Shown piece by piece: positions 6,905 to 15,088 of a stretch of 64,000 bases of DNA (position 1 is the first letter of the stretch; the number at the start of each line of letters is the position of its first letter). The translations under genes and the position numbers were made by a program. Source of the stretch: Alicyclobacillus mali NBRC 102425 (GTDB taxonomy: Bacteria; Bacillota; Bacilli; Alicyclobacillales; Alicyclobacillaceae); NCBI RefSeq assembly GCF_001570745.1, contig NZ_BCSG01000019.1:1-64000 (forward strand), given 5' to 3'. The notes under the pieces were generated by a model. It was not told the DNA's origin. It saw only the letters and a list, made by a program, of their open reading frames with translations, and ran no database searches.

Positions 6905-7987
6905 TTACCACGCCTGAATTTCGGTGACCATATCCCTGTCCAGCGCCTTCACCATGGCGGTGACGAGCTGAATCGCCTGCAGATAATCGTCCTCGTGCAC
7001 GACGCCGTTGTGGCTGTGGATGTAGCGCGTCGCGAAGCCGATGTTGACGCTCGGCACGCCGATGCCGTGCAGGTGGAACGATCCGGCATCCGTACCGCCG
7101 CCCGCCAGGCTGCTGAGCTGAACCGGGATGTTTTCCCCCGCGGCGATGTCCAGCACAAAATCGCGGAAGCGATTGTTTGGAATCATCGAGTGATCATAGA
7201 TCATGAGCAGCGGGCCCTTGCCGGCGTCGCCGAGGTGCTGGCGCTCCCCGCTCTCAATCCCGGGCGTATCGCCGGCGACGCCGACGTCAATGGAAATGGC
7301 GATGTCGGGATCGACCAGATGAACGAGCGTTTTCGCGCCGCGCAGGCCGACCTCTTCCTGAACGGTCGCACCCGCAAACACCACATTCGGGTGCGGCTGC
7401 CCCTGCAGTTCCTTCAGCACGCAGAGCGCGGTCGCGCAGCCGAGCCGGTTATCGAGTGCCTTGGACACGTACATCTTGGGATTGCCGAGCTGTGTGAACG
7501 GGCTGTACGGGACGATGGCGTCGCCCGGCCGCACGCCCATTTCCTCGGCGTGCTCCTTGCTCGTGGCCCCGATGTCCACAAACACGTCCTTCAGTTCAAC
7601 GACCTTGTTGCGTTCGTCGGCCGACAAAATGTGAGGAGGCTTCGAGCCCGTGACGCCGAGCAGAGGTCCCTTGCGCGTCTGCACGAGGACGCGCTGCGCC
7701 AGCACGACTTGAGACCACCAGCCGCCGATGGGCTGAAACTTCAGGAACCCCTCAGAGGTGATATGGGTGACCATGAAGCCGATTTCATCGAGGTGGCCCG
7801 CAACCAGCACCTTGGGCCCGTTTGGGTCACCGGTTTTGCGTCCCACCACGCCGCCTGTGCGATCGCGCAACAATTCCTCGGAAAGCGGCCTGAGGCGCTC
7901 CTCAAATTGTTTGCGCACGCCGGACTCGTAGCCGGAGATCCCGTGGGCGTCGCAGAGATCGCGCAACACTTCAACATGTGGATGCAT
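6905..7987 (-). CDS. M42-family metallo-aminopeptidase (YtoP-like)
   Basis: This is probably a cytoplasmic, dodecameric zinc or cobalt aminopeptidase trimming short peptides. The 360-residue length is typical. The metal and catalytic residues are in order: H and D in AGHLDEIGF (about 64-66), D in KALDNRLG (about 177), the paired E of TVQEEVGLRG (about 210), D in SIDVGVAG (about 234) and H in YIHSHNGV (about 317). The ATG follows GGGGGAGAG. It stands alone, 66 bases from the DUF212 gene on the same strand. Confidence 0.93.
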   Translation of the reverse strand: MHPHVEVLRDLCDAHGISGYESGVRKQFEERLRPLSEELLRDRTGGVVGRKTGDPNGPKVLVAGHLDEIGFMVTHITSEGFLKFQPIGGWWSQVVLAQRVLVQTRKGPLLGVTGSKPPHILSADERNKVVELKDVFVDIGATSKEHAEEMGVRPGDAIVPYSPFTQLGNPKMYVSKALDNRLGCATALCVLKELQGQPHPNVVFAGATVQEEVGLRGAKTLVHLVDPDIAISIDVGVAGDTPGIESGERQHLGDAGKGPLLMIYDHSMIPNNRFRDFVLDIAAGENIPVQLSSLAGGGTDAGSFHLHGIGVPSVNIGFATRYIHSHNGVVHEDDYLQAIQLVTAMVKALDRDMVTEIQAW

Positions 7988-8119
7988 CGATGACTCTCCC
8001 CCTCTGCGCCAAATCTGACACCGCCACTCATGATATCACAACCGGATTGGACAAGGCGCGCGCACCCTTGGCACTTTCGGCTCATACGATGGAGAGAACT
8101 CGAGGAGGAGAGATGCGGG

Positions 8120-8440
8120 ATGGTGCGCGTGGAGCCCATGTGGATTGAAGGATATCCCTTCACTGCCGTGCAGGTGGATTTGCCGAAGACGACGCTCCTC
8201 GTCATCGCGAATTCCGTGGGGTACGCGATGTGTGGGGCTCTCGACGTCCAGCTATTGCGGACCAAACTGCGGGATCGAAACGTCGTGGCCATGCGCGCGA
8301 CTGGCGTTCGCACGCTGGAGGAATTGCTCGCTGCGTCTGTCGATAGCCAAACCCAGGCCGCAGAGGAACTCGGGATTCATGCCGGCATGCCGATGCGTGA
8401 AGCGCTTGCGGCGCTCGGGCGCGCAGCGCAGAACGGATGA
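8120..8440 (+). CDS. YunC family (DUF1805) protein
   Basis: The 106-residue product matches the small YunC/DUF1805 family across its length. Visible motifs are MWIEGYPFTAVQVDLPKT, MCGALDVQLL, ATGVRTLEELL and AAEELGIHAGM. The family forms small ring-like oligomers, and I know of no firm activity. The ATG at 8120 is chosen because a GAGGAGGAG run lies about 9 bases upstream and the family starts at this point. Its stop codon sits exactly in the loop of a 12-bp perfect hairpin. Confidence 0.88.
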   Translation: MVRVEPMWIEGYPFTAVQVDLPKTTLLVIANSVGYAMCGALDVQLLRTKLRDRNVVAMRATGVRTLEELLAASVDSQTQAAEELGIHAGMPMREALAALGRAAQNG

Positions 8441-8452
8441 TCCGTTCTGCGC
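8426..8452 (+). terminator. Perfect 12-bp hairpin with the yunC-like stop codon as its loop
   Basis: GCGCAGAACGGA pairs without mismatch with TCCGTTCTGCGC, and the three loop bases are the TGA stop codon. No T tract follows, so termination is uncertain. It could equally protect the mRNA end. Confidence 0.5.
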
Positions 8453-8564
8453 CGGGACAAGCCCCTGAACTCGCGCAACCCTGATTTCGTCCTTGAGTTG
8501 TGACGAAATCCAGGTACCATGGTAAGAGGCTTGTCTCAGACCGCCGACGGAACGGAGGATGACC

Positions 8565-9158
8565 GTGTCGCATTTGACCACTCTTGTCGTTCATCACGGC
8601 CTCTTGAGCATTTTCCTGCTCATGGCCCTTGAAAGTTGCTGTATCCCCATCCCCTCCGAGGTCGTGATGCCGCTCGCCGGATTCCTCGCCTTTCGGCACC
8701 TGCTCGGCTTTTGGCCGGCGGTGCTTGTGGCCACACTGGCCAACGTCGTCGGAAGCCTCGTAGCGTACGCCATCGGCAACTACGCTGGCCGAGCCTTCGT
8801 CCTTCGCTATGGCCGTTACGTGGGCCTCACCCCCCGCCACCTGGAACGCGCGGAGCGCTGGTTCCACCGCTTCGGCGAGGCGACCGTCTTTTTCGGACGC
8901 ATGGTTCCCGCCGTGCGCACGTTCGTGTCCTTGCCCGCCGGCTTTGCACGCATGTCCATCGCGCGCTTTATCCTCTTCAGCTTGCTCGGATCGTTTGTGT
9001 GGAACCTGGCACTCGTGTACGGCGGCTACCAGCTGAACAAACACTGGCAGGTCCTGGCCGATCACGTCAAACCGTTCACGTATCTCGGGGCCGCCATCCT
9101 CGTCGCCGCCTTGCTCTGGTTCTGGTTGCGCCGCCGCTCGGATCAAAGAGCGGAATAA
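8565..9158 (+). CDS. DedA-family membrane protein
   Basis: This polytopic protein of the DedA/SNARE-associated family is linked to lipid carrier flipping and membrane homeostasis. The 197 residues contain family motifs E-x-C-x-P-x-PSEVVMPLAG (about 22-39), GNYAGR, FGRMVPAVRTFVSLPAGFARM (conserved F/GRxxPxxR with GxxxM) and G-x-W-N. About five hydrophobic segments are present. The GTG at 8565 fits GGAGG with a 6-base spacer better than the ATG at 8559, which follows it directly. It converges with the HD-domain gene, overlapping 16 bases. Confidence 0.9.
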   Translation: MSHLTTLVVHHGLLSIFLLMALESCCIPIPSEVVMPLAGFLAFRHLLGFWPAVLVATLANVVGSLVAYAIGNYAGRAFVLRYGRYVGLTPRHLERAERWFHRFGEATVFFGRMVPAVRTFVSLPAGFARMSIARFILFSLLGSFVWNLALVYGGYQLNKHWQVLADHVKPFTYLGAAILVAALLWFWLRRRSDQRAE

Positions 9159-10390
9159 GCGATGGAGCGGACGCGCGCCGAGAGCGGATTGGACGGATCG
9201 AGCATCTCCTTCGGCAGAAACAGGCGCTCTTCCTGGCTCGGCACGAGCGTACGTATGAGCTTGGACGCCTGGCTGAGATCTTCCACGCGGCCGTTTTCGT
9301 CTCGCAGGAGAAGTCCCTGACCGATGACGTCGTACCCCGGGATCTTGCAGGAGCGCAGCGTGACATAGTAGTCGGGATGAAATCCCATCGCTTTGGCCGT
9401 CGTGCGAAGCAGGGCGAGATCGTCGACGGGCGTCGACCCCTGGCGCACCACGGGCGCGAACAATCGGCGGTTGAGAAAGCGCTCCGCGAGATCGCGCAAG
9501 ATGGGATCCGGCTGCTCGGCAAACGTGTGGAAGGCGTATAGCAGAACGGATTCGTCCAGCCGGATGTACCACGATACGTCCTCCATGTCGCCCTGGAGCA
9601 CGCGCCGAAGAGGCTCCGGCATGTCGATCCGCTCTCCTTGCGCAATCAGGTCTTTTGCGCGAACCAGAATGTTTTCGACGAGGACATCGCTGCCCACCGT
9701 CACCGGATGCAGATAGACCTGAACGTACATGAAGTAGCGTGCAAGCAGATACTGCTCCACCGTATGTAAATTTTGCTTTTTGACGTACACACGCCCATCC
9801 GAATACGTCAGCGAGCGGATCAATCTCGCGAGTTCAAACAGGCCGTACGACACGCCTGTGGCTTCCGCGTCTCGAAGCATGTAATCCATACGGTCCACGT
9901 CGAGCTGACTCGAGATGAGCGACTCCACGGCGGGATACCGGCTGTCGCTGCGCAGGATGCGGACGAGATCCAACGCGAATTCGTCGTCCACGCCGTCGAG
10001 CACGGAACGCAAAGCAGGGTCCTCCAGGATCACTCGATGCGTCCACGTCTCATGGTGGACCCCAAGCACAGATTCGAACGTGTGCGAGAACGGGCCGTGC
10101 CCGATGTCGTGCAAAAGCGCCGCAGCGAGAGCCAGCCGAATTTCACGTGGATCTGTGGGCCAGCCGCATTCGCGCTGCAGATGAAATAAAACGCGCCGCA
10201 TGGTCTCATAGGCGCCAAGGGAATGTGCAAAGCGGGAATGCTCCGCACCGTGAAACGTGAGAAACGAGGTGCCGAGTTGACGGATGCGCCGCAGGCGCTG
10301 AAACGCAGGCACGTTGACCAGCGCCCACAGAAGCGGATCGTCAAACAGAATTTCGTCATGAACCGGATCTTTCAGGACTTTCTCGAACAC
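9143..10390 (-). CDS. HD-domain phosphohydrolase (YwfO-like)
   Basis: This is probably a metal-dependent nucleotide phosphohydrolase of the dGTPase/SAMHD1-like HD superfamily. The HD motif is split as usual: H in HSRFAHSLGAYE (about 50-60), HD in LLHDIGHGPFSHTFE (about 90-104) and D in SQLDVDRMDYMLRD (about 165-178). The 415 residues are a normal length for YwfO-type proteins. The GTG at 10390 was chosen because family similarity begins there (FEKVLKDPVHDEI). Upstream open sequence lacks similarity and overlaps the next gene's end. The ribosome site is weak. Confidence 0.88.
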   Translation of the reverse strand: MFEKVLKDPVHDEILFDDPLLWALVNVPAFQRLRRIRQLGTSFLTFHGAEHSRFAHSLGAYETMRRVLFHLQRECGWPTDPREIRLALAAALLHDIGHGPFSHTFESVLGVHHETWTHRVILEDPALRSVLDGVDDEFALDLVRILRSDSRYPAVESLISSQLDVDRMDYMLRDAEATGVSYGLFELARLIRSLTYSDGRVYVKKQNLHTVEQYLLARYFMYVQVYLHPVTVGSDVLVENILVRAKDLIAQGERIDMPEPLRRVLQGDMEDVSWYIRLDESVLLYAFHTFAEQPDPILRDLAERFLNRRLFAPVVRQGSTPVDDLALLRTTAKAMGFHPDYYVTLRSCKIPGYDVIGQGLLLRDENGRVEDLSQASKLIRTLVPSQEERLFLPKEMLDPSNPLSARVRSIAYSAL

Positions 10391-10421
10391 GTGGCGTCCC
10401 CCAACCCTCGTCTTACGCAGC

Positions 10422-10458
10422 AACGGGCCGGCCGAAGCGCGACTCCGGCCAGCCCGTT
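10422..10458 (-). terminator. Imperfect GC hairpin between the iscA-like and HD-domain genes
   Basis: AACGGGC with GCCCGTT, extended inward by CGGCC pairs, forms a strong stem in the 73-base gap. There is no clear T run on the minus strand, so it is a weak terminator candidate. Confidence 0.35.
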
Positions 10459-10463
10459 CCCAC

Positions 10464-10817
10464 TCAGTTGCACGATCCCGGCTGCCCCGCCTGCGTCGCG
10501 GTCCGGAAACTCGAACCGCAGCCGCACATCTGCGTGGCGTTCGGGTTGTTGATCTTGAAGCCTTGCCCAGTGAGATCGTCGACGTAGTCGATCTCGGACC
10601 CATCAATCAGTTCCAGGCTCTCTGGATCGACCACGAGCTTGACGCCGTGCTGCACCGTGACCACGTCGCCAGGCTTTTCGCTGTCGAGCGCAAGCCCGTA
10701 CGTGAACCCCGTGCAACCGCCCGGCTTGGTGTAGATGCGCAGCGCATCCTCCCCGGCATCCTGGGACTCGAGGAGGGTGCGAACGCGGTCTGCAGCTTGT
10801 TCGGTCAGCGTGATCAT
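10464..10817 (-). CDS. HesB/IscA-type iron-sulfur cluster carrier protein
   Basis: This A-type carrier holds and delivers Fe-S clusters or iron. The 117-residue product keeps the three cysteines of the family: one in KPGGCTGFTYG (about residue 35) and the pair in QMCGCGSSF (about 97-99). A short tail follows. The ATG at 10817 (MITLTEQ) is set by GGGGAGG 8 bases upstream; ATG 10823 lies too close. It is far from the suf operon at 56-62 kb. It could serve as ErpA or SufA would elsewhere. Confidence 0.9.
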   Translation of the reverse strand: MITLTEQAADRVRTLLESQDAGEDALRIYTKPGGCTGFTYGLALDSEKPGDVVTVQHGVKLVVDPESLELIDGSEIDYVDDLTGQGFKINNPNATQMCGCGSSFRTATQAGQPGSCN

Positions 10818-10868
10818 CGCCATCGCCTCCCCTTCCATCTTCCATTATACGACTTGTGACGTGTCGTT

Positions 10869-11339
10869 TCAGCCCGCGACTTCCCGGACCTTCGCGAGCA
10901 CCTCTTCCGCGTGGCCATCCACCTTCACTTTCGGAAACACGGCCGCAATGGCGCCGTCGCGATCGATTACGTACGTCGTCCGCTCAATGCCGATGGTTTT
11001 GCGGCCGTACATGTTCTTTTCCTTCAGCACGTCGTACGCCTCGCAGATCTGACCGTCTGGATCGGACAACAGGGGAAAATTCAGGCTGTGCTTGTCCCGG
11101 AACTTTGCGTGCGAACGCACATCGTCCCGAGATACGCCGTAAATGACCGCGCCGGCCTCTTCAAACCGCGCCTTCAGATCTCGGAACGCACAGGCCTCCT
11201 GCGTGCAGCCTGGCGTATCATCCTTCGGGTAAAAGTAGAGCACAACAACCTTGCCGCGCAGATCCGACAGCTTGACCATCTCGCCCGAGTCGGACTCCGC
11301 CGAGAACTCAGGCGCCTTCACACCGACTTCCAGCGCCAT
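10869..11339 (-). CDS. bcp: Thioredoxin-dependent peroxiredoxin, Bcp/PrxQ type
   Basis: It reduces hydrogen peroxide and organic hydroperoxides with thioredoxin. The AhpC/TSA fold covers the full 156 residues. The peroxidatic Cys45 sits in DDTPGCTQEAC, with the resolving Cys50 five residues later, the atypical 2-Cys PrxQ arrangement. The conserved Arg is in GIERTTYVID. A good ribosome site (GGAGGAG) precedes the ATG. It sits between speA and the iscA-like gene on one strand and may be co-transcribed with them. Confidence 0.94.
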   Translation of the reverse strand: MALEVGVKAPEFSAESDSGEMVKLSDLRGKVVVLYFYPKDDTPGCTQEACAFRDLKARFEEAGAVIYGVSRDDVRSHAKFRDKHSLNFPLLSDPDGQICEAYDVLKEKNMYGRKTIGIERTTYVIDRDGAIAAVFPKVKVDGHAEEVLAKVREVAG

Positions 11340-11366
11340 GCAAACTCCTCCTTCGCGGCCGGACGC

Positions 11367-12821
11367 TCAGTCGCGGACGACTTTGATCATGCGGATCTCG
11401 GGGTCGTCGGGGCCCTGCACCGGCAATCCGGCCCGCAGATTGGCTTCGATATAGTCGATATTATCCTGCGTAATGACTTCGCCAGGCAAGAGGATGGGGA
11501 TACCTGGCGGATACACCATGACCATCTCTGCCATGGTTCGACCCACGGCTTGCTGGAGGGGCACGACCTCCGTCCGGGCGTAAAAGGCGGAGCGCGGCGT
11601 CATCCGCAGTTCGGGCATCGACGGCAGCGTGACAGGTTGGTGCTCGCGCACCGCGCCCTGGCCGTAGCGCTCTGCGATGGCCTCGAGTGCCTGGATCAGC
11701 GCCTCGATGTCTTCCTCCGTGTCGCCCCACGAGATGATGCACAGGATGTTGTAGAGATCGCTCAACTCGACCTCAATGTTGTACTCCTCGCGCAGGATGC
11801 GCTCCACGTCGTACCCGGTGAGGCCGAGATCGCGCACAGAGATGGTCAACTTGGTGGGATCGAGCGCGTAGGTGGCGCTTGAGACGAGCTGACGTTCATC
11901 GAGGCACTGTAGGCCAGGAATGGCCTGAATCGCCCGCCGGGCCTTGCTCGCAAGGGAAATGGCGTAATCCAACCGCTCGCGCCCGTGAATGGCCAACTCC
12001 TTGCGCGCGACATCGAGCGATGCGAGCAGGAGATACGACGTGGACGTGGTGGTCAACATGCTCAGGACCACCTGGACGTGCCGAGGGTCGATCATCCCTT
12101 CGCGGACGTTCAAAACGCTCGATCCCGTCATGGAACCGCCGAGCTTGTGCACGCTGGTGGCGGCCATGTCGGCGCCCGCCTGCATCGCGGACAGTGGCAA
12201 ATCCGGATGGAACCCGATGTGCACGCCATGCGCTTCGTCCACGAGGACGGGGACGCCGACGCCGTGCGCCACCTCGACGATGCGCTCGAGATCGGCCGCA
12301 ATACCAAAATAGGTCGGGTTGATGACTACAAGGGCTCGCGCGTCGGGGTGCTCCTCGAGCGCGCGCGCCACGGTCTCGACGGACAGACCGTGTGAAATAC
12401 CGAATTCGCGATCCACCTCGGGGTGAAGAAAAACAGGCGTGGCGTCCGCCAAGATGATGGCCGTAAGGACCGACTTGTGCACATTGCGCGGCACCAGAAT
12501 TTTATCGCCGGGGCCGACCGTCGCCATGACCATCGTCATGATGGCCGTGGAGGTGCCCTGAACAGAGAAAAAGGTGTAATCGGCCCCGAATGCCTCTGCG
12601 GCGAGTTCCTGAGCGTGCCTGATGGCTCCCGTCGGATGATGGAGGTCGTCGAGCGGCGCGATGTTGATGAGATCAAGCGCGAGCGCGTTATCTCCGACAA
12701 ACGCGCGAAAACGGCTGTCCATACCGCGGCCCTTTTTGTGCCCTGGGATGTGAAACTGGCGCGGATTGCGCGCCACGTGTCTGAGCAATGCATCGAACAA
12801 CGGCGTTTCGTTCTGGTTCAA
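11367..12821 (-). CDS. speA: Arginine decarboxylase of the Orn/Lys/Arg class (SpeA)
   Basis: This PLP enzyme converts arginine to agmatine, the first step of polyamine synthesis in Bacillus. The 484 residues match the length of B. subtilis SpeA, with matching stretches such as QFHIPGHKKG near the start, FFSVQGTS, LVDEAHGVH and the PLP lysine K226 in ATSVHKLGGS. The C-terminal domain ends GPDDPEIRMIKV. Closely related lysine decarboxylases look alike, so substrate is inferred from overall similarity. No speE or speB neighbour is present. Confidence 0.88.
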   Translation of the reverse strand: MNQNETPLFDALLRHVARNPRQFHIPGHKKGRGMDSRFRAFVGDNALALDLINIAPLDDLHHPTGAIRHAQELAAEAFGADYTFFSVQGTSTAIMTMVMATVGPGDKILVPRNVHKSVLTAIILADATPVFLHPEVDREFGISHGLSVETVARALEEHPDARALVVINPTYFGIAADLERIVEVAHGVGVPVLVDEAHGVHIGFHPDLPLSAMQAGADMAATSVHKLGGSMTGSSVLNVREGMIDPRHVQVVLSMLTTTSTSYLLLASLDVARKELAIHGRERLDYAISLASKARRAIQAIPGLQCLDERQLVSSATYALDPTKLTISVRDLGLTGYDVERILREEYNIEVELSDLYNILCIISWGDTEEDIEALIQALEAIAERYGQGAVREHQPVTLPSMPELRMTPRSAFYARTEVVPLQQAVGRTMAEMVMVYPPGIPILLPGEVITQDNIDYIEANLRAGLPVQGPDDPEIRMIKVVRD

Positions 12822-12867
12822 GGGAGACTTCCCTCCTTGCCGTAGATGGGACCGCGGCCCAACCGCT

Positions 12868-13338
12868 TCACGCGGCGGAGAAAGCTTCTCGGAATGCTGG
12901 AGACGCGTTTTCCCAGAGATCCGGGCGAAGTCCGCGCAGGAACGCCGCGAACTTTTCGACTTGTTCTGAGCTCAAGAGGCTCAGATCCGCCTTGCCCTTC
13001 ACGGCCTTGTCCATGGCATTCACGTGGTCCGCGAGTTTCTTGTACCCGAGCTGCGCTTCGCTGTCAATCCACATTTCAATCGCCTGAACGCCGTTGAAGC
13101 CCATGCCATTTTCAAAGCGTTTCAGGCTGACCCAGAGCCCGACAATCCGCCTGGGATGAGGAACTTCCTCAAGCGAGCCAACAAAGCGAATGCCCACCTC
13201 GACGCGGCTCTTCGCATGAATGGCGTTGTTGTCGATGAAGATTTCGTCTCCGTCCATCAAGACGGCCGAGATACCCTTCAGTTGGTCATCGGACGTGTGT
13301 GGCTGCTTCGACTGACCAGTCAGACCCAACTTTTGCAT
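12868..13338 (-). CDS. YwhD family protein
   Basis: The 156-residue protein matches the YwhD family of Bacillus. Shared stretches are IFIDNNAIHAKSRVE, VGLWVSLKRFE, GVQAIEMWID and LADHVNAMDKAVK. Its function is unknown. In B. subtilis the gene neighbours spermidine and cell-wall genes; here it precedes speA by 46 bases on the same strand, which supports a link to polyamine genes by position only. The ATG at 13338 has GGAGGAGG in front. Confidence 0.82.
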   Translation of the reverse strand: MQKLGLTGQSKQPHTSDDQLKGISAVLMDGDEIFIDNNAIHAKSRVEVGIRFVGSLEEVPHPRRIVGLWVSLKRFENGMGFNGVQAIEMWIDSEAQLGYKKLADHVNAMDKAVKGKADLSLLSSEQVEKFAAFLRGLRPDLWENASPAFREAFSAA

Positions 13339-13510
13339 CCGAGATCCTCCTCCCGAATGGATGGAACGTGGCGTTCACGGGGATCGCTCGCAATTCTAAA
13401 CACTCATTGTACCCGCTCCACCGGGATGTGTCACATGTGCCACAAGCGCATGTCCGGCGGCAAGCGGGGAAAAGTAAAACAAACGACCACATCTCGCGAG
13501 GGGACAGGTC

Positions 13511-14149
13511 ATGACGAGAGTACAACGGACAATCAGCCTATTGTGCGCTAGCTGCGGCTTCGCCGCCATCGCGCCCATTCTTCCGGCGCCCCGCGTGGAA
13601 GCAGCTCAGACCATCTATAACACCAGTCCTCCTTCCGTGATCCGCGTCGCGATCCGAGAGAACAACGCCAGCGGAGAGCCGGATCCCCGCGGGCGGATCA
13701 TCTACGTGGAAGCCGTGCCGTTCGCAACCTACTGCGAAGACGTGTTGCCCAACGAATGGTTCCCGAGCTGGCACCCCGAGGCCCTCAAGGCCGGTGCCAT
13801 GGCCGTGAAGATGTTCGCCTGGTACCATCATCTGCACCCGGTCACCATTGATGGTTTCACGTTTGACGTGGATAACACAACGAATTTCCAACACTTTCAA
13901 GAGATGTCCAGCCAGCCGACCACCAACGCGGCATTTCAGGCGATTCAAAAACTCGCGTACACCAAGCCGAACGGTGAGATTGTCGAACTCAACTATTCCG
14001 CCGGCTACGAAAATGATCCGAACTGGCAGTACCGCAACGCGCAGAAAATGGCCCAGTGGGGATCGGAATACTGGGCGAGGAAAGGCCAGAGCTACCTGCA
14101 GATCCTGCAGTTTTACTATCAGAATCGGGCGCTTATGCGCCTGCAGTGA
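13511..14149 (+). CDS. Secreted SpoIID/LytB-domain protein
   Basis: The 212-residue product has a signal peptide (about 1-32, ending RVEAAQT) followed by one SpoIID domain. The key family segment is seen as YCEDVLPNEWFPSWHPEALK then AGAMAVKMFAWYH; SpoIID-type proteins usually show E-M/L-P-x-x-W-x-x-E-A-L-K-A-Q. Relatives cleave denuded glycan strands or enhance amidases. It lacks the transmembrane anchor layout of true SpoIID and lies outside a sporulation cluster, so a vegetative wall role is as likely. GAGGGGACAG precedes the start. Confidence 0.82.
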   Translation: MTRVQRTISLLCASCGFAAIAPILPAPRVEAAQTIYNTSPPSVIRVAIRENNASGEPDPRGRIIYVEAVPFATYCEDVLPNEWFPSWHPEALKAGAMAVKMFAWYHHLHPVTIDGFTFDVDNTTNFQHFQEMSSQPTTNAAFQAIQKLAYTKPNGEIVELNYSAGYENDPNWQYRNAQKMAQWGSEYWARKGQSYLQILQFYYQNRALMRLQ

Positions 14150-14197
14150 TGGCGCCGACTGACCGCCAACCATCGTTTGAGAAACGAGGGATACGCC

Positions 14198-15088
14198 ATG
14201 AAACGACATCCATCCAAGCGAAGCGTGATCATCGCGTCGCTTTTGGCAAGCGCAATTGTGGTGGCTATCCCCACGCAGCCGCAGATCGGCGCTCTTCGGC
14301 ACGCGCATGCTCGGACGCTGCACGGCGCCATCGCGGCGATGGCCCCAGCCGGGATCGACCCTGTGGAACAGCGCACCGAGGCGGCCCCGCAAGCGAAACC
14401 TCCGGTGAGCGAGGCGCCCGCACCCCAACCTCGCGCGCGAGACGCGGGGAACGGCAAGCCTGGGCCCGGCAAGGTCCCGGTGCAACCGAACCCAAGCGGG
14501 AGCAAGCCAAAAGCCTCGAATCCATCGAGCGGATCGAGCGCAGGTCAGGCGAAGCCGAACGCCTCGAGCGGGGCGTCACCCGCGACGCCCAAGCCCGTTC
14601 CGCCGCCTTCACCGGCAGCACAAGGCAATGACCAGCCCGCGGGCCCGGAATCGTGGGGCTATACCCGGAAAACCGCGAAACTTCGGATCCGAGTGATCGA
14701 CGGGAGAACCAAGGAGCCCATCGACGGTGCGGAAGTCGTCCTCATTGAAACTGAGCAGCGGTTCAAGACGGACGCGCAGGGTTTCACGCCTTGGTTTGAC
14801 GCGCCGGTGATCCGCAATCCGAAATACCGGCCCATGGTGGCGGAACTCCACGGACAGTTGGGCGCCATCGCGTACAAAGATGGGTACCGGGATTCCATCC
14901 ACCTCGGTATCCGCGTGCACGAAGGGATTCGCCAGCAGACGACGATTTGGATGTACAAGATTGGGCCGGCGGATCGCCGCATTGAACCCGTGCTGTACCA
15001 GGAGCCGTATCATCACCTGTGGCTGATTCAACTCGCGGACAAGTTCCGAAGCCACACCCAGCCCGGCGAGGGACCTGAGCGCCCTTAG
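14198..15088 (+). CDS. Exported Pro/Ala-rich protein with a C-terminal beta-sandwich-like domain
   Basis: I do not recognise the whole protein. Residues about 1-35 form a signal peptide. A low-complexity linker of roughly 110 residues rich in P, A, S, G, K and R follows. The last 140 residues resemble a carboxypeptidase regulatory-like fold: LRIRVIDGRTKEPIDGAEVV, then FKTDAQGFTPWFDAP. The ATG at 14198 is preferred over a TTG 21 bases earlier because the signal peptide begins there. It starts 48 bases after the SpoIID-like gene, so the pair may be co-expressed at the cell wall. It overlaps the convergent aminotransferase by 4 bases. Confidence 0.65.
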   Translation: MKRHPSKRSVIIASLLASAIVVAIPTQPQIGALRHAHARTLHGAIAAMAPAGIDPVEQRTEAAPQAKPPVSEAPAPQPRARDAGNGKPGPGKVPVQPNPSGSKPKASNPSSGSSAGQAKPNASSGASPATPKPVPPPSPAAQGNDQPAGPESWGYTRKTAKLRIRVIDGRTKEPIDGAEVVLIETEQRFKTDAQGFTPWFDAPVIRNPKYRPMVAELHGQLGAIAYKDGYRDSIHLGIRVHEGIRQQTTIWMYKIGPADRRIEPVLYQEPYHHLWLIQLADKFRSHTQPGEGPERP

